Shown: positions 1 through 6,579 of the stretch, in pieces
How positions within the stretch are numbered: the first letter of the stretch is position 1
Layout: every line of letters begins with the position of its first letter
DNA from: Actinobacteria bacterium casp-actino5
GTDB lineage: Bacteria > Actinomycetota > Acidimicrobiia > Acidimicrobiales > Ilumatobacteraceae
DNA length: 41,294 nucleotides
Assembly (NCBI GenBank): GCA_001510385.1
Contig: LFFE01000011.1
Location: forward strand, 158,922-200,215
Reading direction: 5' to 3'
Made by a program: the position numbers and the translations under genes
The notes under the pieces: model-generated
Seen by the model: the letters and a program-made list of their open reading frames with translations, nothing else
Told to the model about the DNA's origin: nothing
The model's database searches: none

Positions 1-379
1 CATCTGTGGCGAGCGCGCCGATGACCGCAAGGGTGTGGTCAAGGCGATCACCTCCACCAGACACCACGATCAGGCGAGTAGGCACACGTGCAGCGGCAAG
101 AGTGATGGCAAGTTGTGTGTCGGTGTCATCTTTGTCGGGGGAGTATTCGTGGACGATTGCGTGTTGGCGAGCCCACTTCAGTCCACGTCGAGAGATCGAA
201 TCGAAGTCTCCAACGACCTCTCTTGGCAAGAGACCCGCCGAGCGTGCGTGATCGACACCTGAATCGGCAGCGATCACATAAGCATCAGAGGGAATATCGG
301 CAATTGACTGGGGATGGAGCCGCTCGGCACCAAGAACAACAACCACTGTTTCATCGATATCGGCTGTTTCAGAACTCAT
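1..379 (-). CDS. thiN: Thiamine pyrophosphokinase (partial, 3' end outside window)
   Basis: Transfers pyrophosphate from ATP to thiamine, making the cofactor thiamine diphosphate in the cytosol. The first 126 codons are visible and show the family signatures in order: GDFDS near residue 58, DKDDTDTQ near residue 83, and GGGDRLDH near residue 110 (metal/ATP and thiamine binding). The gene then runs off the left edge. Two adjacent ATGs exist (382 and 379). I chose 379 because the GGAGGG at 385-390 sits about 5 nt from it but only 2 nt from the upstream ATG. It lies directly downstream of a TPP riboswitch and of surE in the same orientation, so its own product, TPP, should repress it. Family assignment is secure from the motifs; the C-terminus is unseen. 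Confidence 0.9.
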   Translation of the reverse strand, partial: MSSETADIDETVVVVLGAERLHPQSIADIPSDAYVIAADSGVDHARSAGLLPREVVGDFDSISRRGLKWARQHAIVHEYSPDKDDTDTQLAITLAAARVPTRLIVVSGGGDRLDHTLAVIGALATD

Positions 380-383
380 CATT

Positions 384-475
384 TCCCTCCGCCGGCATTA
401 TCCGGATCAGGTTGTTGGGTCGGTGACAGGTGGCCACCCTCTCAGCCCGCCTACTGCGAGCTCCCCGTATGTGCT
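384..475 (-). promoter_or_regulatory. TPP riboswitch (THI element)
   Basis: Read on the minus strand this 90-nt leader holds the conserved THI-box core in order: CGGGGAGC at the 5' side, GGCTGAGAGGG (around 438-447), then ACCTGATCCGGATAATGCCGG (392-412) followed by GCGGAGGGA. The last element contains the Shine-Dalgarno sequence of thiN (GGAGGG, 385-390). No terminator with a U-run lies between aptamer and start. A CAU on the 5' side (469-471) could pair with the AUG at the 3' side. Together these suggest translational control by sequestering the ribosome binding site when TPP is bound. The element fills the gap between the surE stop and thiN, so thiN can be regulated separately within a surE-thiN transcript. 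Confidence 0.93.
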
Positions 476-493
476 GTTAAGGAGCGTAGCGAG

Positions 494-1312
494 TTACTGG
501 CCGAGCAGCGAGTTGAGCGCCAGTTCTGCGCAGGGCGCGTCGTTGCGCTCAATGTCAATGATTCGTGAGAGATAACTCACCGAGACGTACCCGGCTTCAA
601 CCGCTCCACCGTCGGTGTGATCGGGCAGTGCAATTGCGTCACCGTAGGTGAATTCAACTTCGTAGGTACCGCCGATCGGCCGCAACGACGCAGTCGACAT
701 ACTCCGAATGGTTCGGTAGTCAATGGTGGTTCTCTTCCAGCCCTTGAGGTCCGCAAGTTCGACATTCGGTACGTTGATGTTTGCGATGATCGGCTCTTCT
801 GGCAGACCATCCTCGAGCAGACCTGTCACGAAGTGCTGCGCGACCGTCGCCGGCGTTTCCCAAATTTGGTTGAGAACGATGTCATCCCATGCTTGGCCCT
901 CGACGCCCCATCCAGAGACTGCCTGGCTGACTGCAACGCCGCTGATGCCGCCGTTGCGCGCAGTGAGGCATGCGCCGATGGTTCCTGAGTGATAGACCGA
1001 TCGGCCCACGTTCGCCCCGGGGTTGATTCCTGAGACCACGAGGTCGAACGAGTCACCGAACGCTCCGAGCCGGCCCATAAATGCACAAAGTCCTGGCGGG
1101 CCAGAAACTGCCCACGATTCGGGGACCCCATCGACGTGAGCCTTCTTCACTTGGGGCTTGTTGCGGTAGATCGCAGAAATCGCTGCTCCTGCCCCTGACT
1201 GGTCGACATCTGGAGCGGCAACAACGACATCTCCGAGGGTTGTCATCGCTCGAGCGAGATAGTGAAGCCCGATCGAGTCGATGCCGTCGTCGTTGGTTAC
1301 AAGAATGCGCAC
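494..1312 (-). CDS. surE: 5'/3'-nucleotidase SurE
   Basis: Metal-dependent nucleoside monophosphate phosphatase of the SurE family, 272 residues, the normal family length. The N-terminus reads MRILVTNDDG, with the metal-binding Asp8-Asp9 pair. The second metal-site loop SGINPGANVG follows around residue 95. The GTG start is supported by a purine-rich AGGAAGAAGG just upstream and by the position of the NDDG motif. It lies 37 bp downstream of the DMT exporter gene on the same strand, and the TPP riboswitch of thiN follows its stop, so it is probably part of a four-gene minus-strand unit. Its link to thiamine is positional only. Confidence 0.95.
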   Translation of the reverse strand: MRILVTNDDGIDSIGLHYLARAMTTLGDVVVAAPDVDQSGAGAAISAIYRNKPQVKKAHVDGVPESWAVSGPPGLCAFMGRLGAFGDSFDLVVSGINPGANVGRSVYHSGTIGACLTARNGGISGVAVSQAVSGWGVEGQAWDDIVLNQIWETPATVAQHFVTGLLEDGLPEEPIIANINVPNVELADLKGWKRTTIDYRTIRSMSTASLRPIGGTYEVEFTYGDAIALPDHTDGGAVEAGYVSVSYLSRIIDIERNDAPCAELALNSLLGQ

Positions 1313-1349
1313 CCCTTCTTCCTAGTTGATCAAGGTGTCGTAACGACAA

Positions 1350-2294
1350 CTACGAGATGAATTTTCTTGAGTTTGACAGCGATCGCTGGCCGGTGATGAC
1401 GACGAGGATCGAGCCGATGATGACGAGCGCCATGCCAGGTGCTTGATTGAGCGAGATGGTTTCTCCGAGGAATACCCAGGCGAGGAATGTCGAGGTTGCG
1501 GGTTGGCCGGCTTGAATCATGCTGATGGTCGCAATTGGAACGATCCGCTGTGCAAACACCAGCAGACCGTGAGCGACGACGCCAGTGAGCACGGCAAGGA
1601 TGAAAATGGACGCCCATGTTTTTGGATTATCTGGGATGAATGAGTCGTATGCGATAAGGAGCGCAACCGGAGTTGCAGCGACCATTGCGACAGGCATCAT
1701 GACTGCCATGAAGTCGACGGTGGTGACGCCGTGGGCTCGGGCTCGTTTGGTGAGTAGCAAGTAGCCAAGAAATGCGCAGAATGCGGTAGCGACCAAGAGG
1801 TCACCTTCGAGAGTGGCGACACCGTTGGCGGGTCCAAATGACAAGACGATGGCGATTCCTGTGAATGAGAAGATTCCCCAGCGGAGAGCTTTCCATTGTG
1901 GATGCTCTTTGAAAAAGAGAAATCCGAGAGGTGCGAGCACAATTGGAGCGAGGGCATTGATGAATTCGAGATGTGCGACACTCGTTTTGGTTGCTCCGGT
2001 GAACATCACTGCGATATTGGCGCCGAAGAGGAGTGCCGCTGGGGTGACGTATTTCCAGGTGGTTCGCGAAGGGAATGGCGCCCCTTTCGCAACATGACGA
2101 TATGCCAGGAATACCCACCAGAACACTGTCGCAACTGCGAGTCGCCACCACGCGATGACCGATCCCGGCGTGCCGGGCCATTTGATGACCACATACGACA
2201 ATGCAAAACAGGTCGAGGCTCCGAGTACAGCGAGAGGACCGATCAACGTCGCGGAGCGACGCACGTTGGGCTCATTGTGAAAAGTTTCAGACAA
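1350..2294 (-). CDS. EamA/DMT-family transporter
   Basis: Integral membrane protein of 314 residues with about ten hydrophobic segments and the two-fold EamA repeat typical of drug/metabolite exporters. Segments include LAVLGASTCFALSYVVIKW near residue 20 and the second-half repeat with LAWVFLGETISLNQAPG near residue 270. Members export metabolites, amino acids or drugs; the substrate cannot be read from sequence. The start is TTG at 2294, only 3 bp after the stop of the preceding gene (TAG at 2298-2300), so the two are translationally coupled. Confidence 0.88.
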   Translation of the reverse strand: MSETFHNEPNVRRSATLIGPLAVLGASTCFALSYVVIKWPGTPGSVIAWWRLAVATVFWWVFLAYRHVAKGAPFPSRTTWKYVTPAALLFGANIAVMFTGATKTSVAHLEFINALAPIVLAPLGFLFFKEHPQWKALRWGIFSFTGIAIVLSFGPANGVATLEGDLLVATAFCAFLGYLLLTKRARAHGVTTVDFMAVMMPVAMVAATPVALLIAYDSFIPDNPKTWASIFILAVLTGVVAHGLLVFAQRIVPIATISMIQAGQPATSTFLAWVFLGETISLNQAPGMALVIIGSILVVITGQRSLSNSRKFIS

Positions 2295-2297
2295 GGG

Positions 2298-3059
2298 CTA
2301 GTTGCCCCCGATGGCGAGCCAAGATGCAGCGACATCGGTATCGCCTGCGATATCGATGTCGCCAAGCGCGCCTCGACGTCCCCATAGATCTGCGAGGAGT
2401 GCACCTGCAGGACCACGCAGAGCGGCGTCGCCTTTCGCGTGTTCGCGAGTGATGATGAGCCCATCGGGAGATGGAACGATGAGCCATTCACCTTCAACGT
2501 CGGTGCAATGAATGTGCAGCGTTGTTGTGGGGGAAGTTGCGCCGTCACCGACGAGCACTCGGGGGAGAGTAACGGTGAGATATTCATCAATCCCATCAGA
2601 TGCCATTACCGCATCGACTCCTTGTTTGTCTGAACATGCAAGTTGGGCATCGAGAAGATGAATGGTGGTTTCATGGGCAAGGCGGCGTGGCCAAAGTCCG
2701 GCAAGTTGCGGTGGGGCGAACGGATGCCATGTTGGTCCGGTTGGATCGATATCAGAAAGCGTTTCGAGAAGGTTTGCCGTTCCGGCGGTAAACCAGTCGA
2801 GTAACTCGTCTTGGGAGGCAGGGCGCTCGACCGCACCCCGGTCGGGCATGGCAGCCGTTTGCATTGCCACCGTTGCCCAGCGATGCACCCATCCGACGTG
2901 GGTTGCGAGCGCAGCGAGATCCCAGTCTCCACATGTCGCAACCGGCGTGTCGAGCGGCTGGCTCTCGAGCAGTTGCATGAACGACGTGCTGTCGGCTGTG
3001 AGTCGACCGAGGTATGCACTTGGCTCGAGCGGGCAGAATACGTAGGAATCGACCGTCAT
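2298..3059 (-). CDS. TIGR03083-type (maleylpyruvate isomerase / DinB-like) protein
   Basis: A 253-residue protein with the actinobacterial TIGR03083 fold: an N-terminal mycothiol-dependent maleylpyruvate isomerase/DinB-like four-helix domain followed by an MDMPI C-terminal domain. The metal-ligand region is recognisable as WDLAALATHVGWVHRW near residue 45 (conserved His residues), and the later TIHLLDAQ segment also fits. Such proteins are metal-binding and often thought to use mycothiol; substrates are mostly unknown. The start ATG lies 8 nt downstream of a TACCGT box, so the transcript is probably close to leaderless. It is divergent from the nfu gene through a 24-bp gap and is the first gene of the minus-strand cluster leading to the DMT exporter. 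Confidence 0.8.
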   Translation of the reverse strand: MTVDSYVFCPLEPSAYLGRLTADSTSFMQLLESQPLDTPVATCGDWDLAALATHVGWVHRWATVAMQTAAMPDRGAVERPASQDELLDWFTAGTANLLETLSDIDPTGPTWHPFAPPQLAGLWPRRLAHETTIHLLDAQLACSDKQGVDAVMASDGIDEYLTVTLPRVLVGDGATSPTTTLHIHCTDVEGEWLIVPSPDGLIITREHAKGDAALRGPAGALLADLWGRRGALGDIDIAGDTDVAASWLAIGGN

Positions 3060-3067
3060 GTACGACG

Positions 3068-3077
3068 ACGGTAGCCT
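3068..3077. promoter_or_regulatory. Overlapping divergent -10 elements (ANNNTANNNT)
   Basis: The 24-bp gap between the two divergent starts contains ACGGTAGCCT. Read on the plus strand it gives TAGCCT (3072-3077), 6 nt before the nfu ATG. Read on the minus strand it gives TACCGT (3073-3068), 8 nt before the other ATG. The two boxes share the central TA, so one short element may drive both leaderless transcripts, probably exclusively of one another. No convincing -35 hexamers are visible. Prediction only. Confidence 0.5.
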
Positions 3078-3083
3078 GCGAGC

Positions 3084-3737
3084 ATGAGTCAGAACGATGA
3101 CATGAAAAGTCCCTTCGCTGATGGTGCGGCCGCAGCGACTGACGACACGATTGTCGAGGTCACTGAAAGTGCGCTCGAAATGATTCGCGACTTGCGTTCG
3201 TCGGAGTCCGATGCAGACACACTTGGCCTTCGACTCGCGATTGCTTCGGCTCCTGGCGAAGATTTTCGTTATGACCTCAGCTTTGAGGAGTTTCTTACAG
3301 CAGCGTTTACCGACGAGGTGCGAACCATCGGTGACATGAAGGTAATCATTCCTGCAGACTCAGTCGAGTTCTTGAAGGGGGCGGTGCTTGACCACAACGA
3401 GGCGCAGGGGCTCGTCATCAGAAACCCCAATCGTCCCGCTGCTCCGATGGTTGATGGGCTCACCAGCGACGATGAGTTGTCGGCCGAGGTCGAAGCAGTC
3501 CTGGCGAGTGACGTGAATCCCGCCCTTGCCAGCCACGGTGGGTTCGTTACCTACGTCGGTCACGACGGTGAAGGAATGGCATATCTCACGATGGGCGGTG
3601 GTTGCCACGGATGTTCAATGAGCAAGGCAACGATGCTTGATGGTGTGCAAACAATGCTGGTTGAAGCAGTTCCTGCAATTACCGGCGTTCGTGACCTTAC
3701 CGATCACTCAACTGGCTCAAACCCGTACTACAACTAG
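3084..3737 (+). CDS. nfuA: NfuA-type iron-sulfur cluster carrier
   Basis: A 217-residue protein with NfuA architecture: an N-terminal degenerate A-type (HesB/IscA-like) domain without cysteines (about residues 20-115) and a C-terminal NifU-like domain. The latter carries the cluster-binding motif GGGCHGCSM (CxxC, near residue 175) followed by the family ending GVRDLTDH...NPYY. It should carry and transfer a 4Fe-4S cluster to client enzymes in the cytosol; MoaA and other Fe-S enzymes are encoded nearby. The start ATG is 6 nt after TAGCCT, consistent with a leaderless mRNA. It is convergent with the PLP enzyme gene, 28 bp away. Confidence 0.92.
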   Translation: MSQNDDMKSPFADGAAAATDDTIVEVTESALEMIRDLRSSESDADTLGLRLAIASAPGEDFRYDLSFEEFLTAAFTDEVRTIGDMKVIIPADSVEFLKGAVLDHNEAQGLVIRNPNRPAAPMVDGLTSDDELSAEVEAVLASDVNPALASHGGFVTYVGHDGEGMAYLTMGGGCHGCSMSKATMLDGVQTMLVEAVPAITGVRDLTDHSTGSNPYYN

Positions 3738-3765
3738 TTCAACACACGTTGACCTAGTAATGCGC

Positions 3766-4935
3766 TCAGAGGCTTGAGAGCGCCCGGTCGAGATCGTCCC
3801 AGAGATCCTCAGCAGATTCAAGTCCCAGTGACATGCGAATGAGCCCAGGGTTGATACCGATTTCTCGCCGTGAATCCTCATCAAGGCCCGAGTGCGTGGT
3901 CGTCCATGATTCACAGATGAGTGTTTCAGGACCACCGAGTGAGGTGGCGCAACGAACAAGTTGGAGTTGCTCTACTAGTGATGCGTATCCGTCGCCATTC
4001 GCAAGCTGCAATGACACAACCGAACCGAAACGTCTCATCTGCCGAGCAGCGAGATCATGGTGAGGATGATCAGCCAGTCCTGGGTAGTGAACCTTGGCAA
4101 CCGCGGCGTGATGCTGTAGACGTCGAGCAATCTCAAGTGCTGTTGAGCACTGACGATCATGGCGAACATCGAGCGACCGAACTCCTCGAAGGGCGAGCAT
4201 TGCATCGAATGGCGAAGCGGTTGCACCATGAAGGATTCCATAACGCCAAATGTCATCGAGCAATTCCCGTTCGCCGGCAACAACGCCAAGTGTTGCGTCG
4301 TTGTGGCCAGCGATCCCTTTTGTTGCGGAGTGCAGGACAAGGTCAACGCCATGACGTATCGGCTGCTGGCCAAACGGGGTGGCAAAGGTCGAGTCGACCA
4401 TCGTGAACGGACCTTTGATGGCACCGAGTTCATCAAGATCAACAATGTCGAGCAGCGGGTTCGAAGGTGTTTCAGCGATAACGAGCATCGTGCGGCCGGG
4501 GATCACCGCAGCGGCCATTGCACCGGGCTCACCGCCGTTCACCCAAGTGGTCTCAATGCCCATTCGAGCGGCCGGGCCATTAAGAAACGTCGTTGTGGTG
4601 CCGTAAATCTGTTTCGTGGCGACGATGTGGCTCCCTGCAGAGCACAAGCCAAACACCACACTTGCGAGAGCGCCCATACCGGAGGCAAATGCGAGTGCAG
4701 ACTCGGCGTCCTCAAGGTCAGCAATCGAATCGGTGAATGCCGAAACCGTCGGGTTTCCGTGGCGCGAATAAAAGTCATCTGGTCCAACAGAGTGAGCCAT
4801 GTCGTATGCATGTTCGGCCGAATCTGACTCCCACACGGCAGTCGCCCAAATCGGAACGGCCAGACCGTGTTCGTTTGCTCGTCGGCCACTCGAGATTGCT
4901 CGAGTCGACTGATCATGTGAAGAGTTGTCGTTCAC
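3766..4935 (-). CDS. Cystathionine gamma-synthase/lyase-type PLP enzyme
   Basis: Cys/Met-metabolism PLP-dependent enzyme, 389 residues, normal family length. Visible features: YSRHGNPT near residue 56 (phosphate-binding Tyr/Arg), the substrate-loop motif ETPSNP near 155, and the PLP Schiff-base lysine in HSATKGIAGHND (Lys206). The family includes cystathionine gamma-synthase, cystathionine gamma-/beta-lyase, methionine gamma-lyase and O-acetylhomoserine sulfhydrylase; the sequence alone does not decide among these. The start is GTG, 7 nt downstream of TACCGT (4943-4948), suggesting a leaderless transcript of its own. The hisN-like gene lies upstream in the same direction with a 20-bp gap. Confidence 0.88.
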   Translation of the reverse strand: MNDNSSHDQSTRAISSGRRANEHGLAVPIWATAVWESDSAEHAYDMAHSVGPDDFYSRHGNPTVSAFTDSIADLEDAESALAFASGMGALASVVFGLCSAGSHIVATKQIYGTTTTFLNGPAARMGIETTWVNGGEPGAMAAAVIPGRTMLVIAETPSNPLLDIVDLDELGAIKGPFTMVDSTFATPFGQQPIRHGVDLVLHSATKGIAGHNDATLGVVAGERELLDDIWRYGILHGATASPFDAMLALRGVRSLDVRHDRQCSTALEIARRLQHHAAVAKVHYPGLADHPHHDLAARQMRRFGSVVSLQLANGDGYASLVEQLQLVRCATSLGGPETLICESWTTTHSGLDEDSRREIGINPGLIRMSLGLESAEDLWDDLDRALSSL

Positions 4936-4942
4936 TGCTCGT

Positions 4943-4948
4943 ACGGTA
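4943..4948 (-). promoter_or_regulatory. Predicted -10 (TACCGT) of the PLP enzyme gene
   Basis: TACCGT on the minus strand, 7 nt upstream of the GTG start. It sits where the TANNNT box of a leaderless actinobacterial promoter would be. The spacing matches a set of similar boxes across this window; no -35 is evident. Confidence 0.4.
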
Positions 4949-4955
4949 CCGGCGG

Positions 4956-5750
4956 TTACAGGCGCTCAAGCACCTCGGCGTGAAGGACTCCATTACTGCT
5001 GATCGCTGTGGGTCCTGCGTGACTTGGCTCACCGAGGTGGTCGGTGAACGTTCCCCCTGCTTGTTCAACCAGGAGTCGCACTGCCGCAAGGTCATATGGT
5101 TGCACCCCGACTGCGTCGACCGCTACGTCCATTGCGCCCTCGGCGACGAGGCAGTGTTGCCAAAAATCTCCTACACCTCGTGACCGGCGGGCGGATGTCG
5201 TGAGTTCAATCAGTGCATCGGCGTGACCAAGCGAGCTCCAACCTTCATTCAAGGTGATATTCACCTGTGCATCAGCAATGTTGTCGACGCGAGAGACGGT
5301 GCACTGTCGGCCATTTGCCCAGGTGCCGCCACCCTTCGTTGCCCACCAGCGTCGACCCAGCGCAGGTGCAGACACCACCGATACACATAAGCCCTCGGTG
5401 GCGTGGTGTAGGGCGATGAGCGTGGCCCAGATCGGGATACCTCGGGTAAAACCCGAAGTGCCGTCGATGGGATCAACGATCCACTGCCAGTCAGATGATG
5501 TATTCCCGGTGATGCCGTGCTCTTCACCATACAAACTGTGTTCTGGGCGCTCGGCAAGCAAGCGCTGAGAGAGTTGGCGTTCTGCCTCTCGGTCTGCTTC
5601 AGTGACTTCTGATCGGTCAGATTTGTACTCGATACTGAACGAACGGTCGTTGAACGCCGGCAATGTCACAGCATCACAGATATCGGCGAGTTCAAATGCC
5701 AACGCAAGATCTGCTTCGAATTGGGTTGCTGCGGTCGTCACGGCGGTCAC
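4956..5750 (-). CDS. hisN: Inositol monophosphatase-fold phosphatase, probably HisN-type histidinol-phosphatase
   Basis: Mg-dependent phosphatase of the IMPase superfamily, 264 residues. The metal site is intact: GEE at residues 75-77, VDPIDGTSGF at 92-101 (Asp93, Asp96, Thr98) and a C-terminal Asp in PYDLAAV near 217. Actinobacteria commonly use this fold as histidinol-phosphate phosphatase in histidine synthesis, and the GFTRG context fits that group, but inositol- or fructose-bisphosphatase activity cannot be excluded. The start codon overlaps the stop of the crotonase-like gene by 4 bp (ATGA), so the two are translationally coupled. Confidence 0.8.
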   Translation of the reverse strand: MTAVTTAATQFEADLALAFELADICDAVTLPAFNDRSFSIEYKSDRSEVTEADREAERQLSQRLLAERPEHSLYGEEHGITGNTSSDWQWIVDPIDGTSGFTRGIPIWATLIALHHATEGLCVSVVSAPALGRRWWATKGGGTWANGRQCTVSRVDNIADAQVNITLNEGWSSLGHADALIELTTSARRSRGVGDFWQHCLVAEGAMDVAVDAVGVQPYDLAAVRLLVEQAGGTFTDHLGEPSHAGPTAISSNGVLHAEVLERL

Positions 5751-6550
5751 CCAAATTCGGGCGAGCGACGGTCACGCAAGGCAGCGAGGCCCTCTGCAGC
5801 GTCACCGCCAAGGAAATTCAGCATTTCGTATGCGAGCGATGCTTCAAAGGCGGGGAGTGCTTGCCGTAGCCAGTGATTGAGGGCCCGCTTGGTGAACTTG
5901 ATCGCGTCATTGGGGCCAGTGGCGAGAGTTTGCGCGATCCGCATCGCCTCATGCAGCACCTCATCGCCATGGACAGCTTTTGATACGAGGCCGATGCGCT
6001 CGGCCTCGGCACCATCAATGAAGTCTGCCGTCATGAGGTAGTACTTGGCCTTTGCCATTCCACAGAGCAACGGCCAAATTGCAACAGCGTGATCACCTGC
6101 TGCAACACCAAGGCGGATGTGGCCGTCAGTGAATTTGGCGTCGCGGTCAATCACGCTGATGTCTGACATCAGCGCAACCGCCAGCCCTGCTCCAACAGCA
6201 ACACCGTTAATGGCTGACACGACCGGGGTGTCACATTCGATGAGTGTGCGAACAATGTCGCCTGCCTCTTTCATCACTGTCATCGTTTGCGAGTAATTGC
6301 CAACCTGCTTTGTGATCCAGTCAAGGTCGCCGCCCGCTGAGAACGCCTTGCCTTCTCCGGTAACAACGACGACACGCACATTGGGATCCCGATCAAGGTC
6401 GACGAAGACGGTGGCAAGTTCGGCGTGCATGACCTCGTCGGTTGCGTTCAACTTCCCGGGATTGTTCAACGTGACCAGTACGACACCATTGTCGTGATCG
6501 GTGAACTCGAGACGGGTGTAACGGCTTCTCCACTCAGCAGATGAACTCAT
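5747..6550 (-). CDS. Enoyl-CoA hydratase/isomerase (crotonase) family protein, non-canonical active site
   Basis: A 267-residue crotonase-fold protein. It has the oxyanion-hole strand SAGGDLDW (71-78) and the second oxyanion turn INGVAVGAGLAVALMSD (114-130), so it should bind an acyl-CoA thioester. The two glutamates that act in classical enoyl-CoA hydratase align here with Ala124 (in GAGLAVALMSD) and His144 (in FTDGHIRLG). It is therefore unlikely to be a standard hydratase; isomerase, hydrolase or decarboxylase chemistry is possible. Lineages with a GVAAGDH...WP stretch like this one form their own subgroup in actinobacteria as far as I recall. The ATG is 6 nt downstream of TAGGAT (6557-6562), so it may start its own transcript although dxs lies upstream on the same strand. 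It overlaps hisN by 4 bp. Confidence 0.85.
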   Translation of the reverse strand: MSSSAEWRSRYTRLEFTDHDNGVVLVTLNNPGKLNATDEVMHAELATVFVDLDRDPNVRVVVVTGEGKAFSAGGDLDWITKQVGNYSQTMTVMKEAGDIVRTLIECDTPVVSAINGVAVGAGLAVALMSDISVIDRDAKFTDGHIRLGVAAGDHAVAIWPLLCGMAKAKYYLMTADFIDGAEAERIGLVSKAVHGDEVLHEAMRIAQTLATGPNDAIKFTKRALNHWLRQALPAFEASLAYEMLNFLGGDAAEGLAALRDRRSPEFG

Positions 6551-6556
6551 AGTTCG

Positions 6557-6562
6557 ATCCTA
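6557..6562 (-). promoter_or_regulatory. Predicted -10 (TAGGAT) of the crotonase-like gene
   Basis: TAGGAT on the minus strand lies 6 nt before the ATG, in the 29-bp gap after dxs. It suggests that the crotonase-hisN pair can be transcribed leaderless and independently of dxs. Confidence 0.4.
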
Positions 6563-6579
6563 GGCGGACTGCGACGGTC

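Noticed and set aside
1896-2452. Open frames of 80-160 codons antisense to the DMT exporter and TIGR03083 genes
   Set aside because: They have shadow-frame composition (Arg/Ser/Cys-rich), no start signals and no family features, whereas the minus-strand genes have clear signatures.
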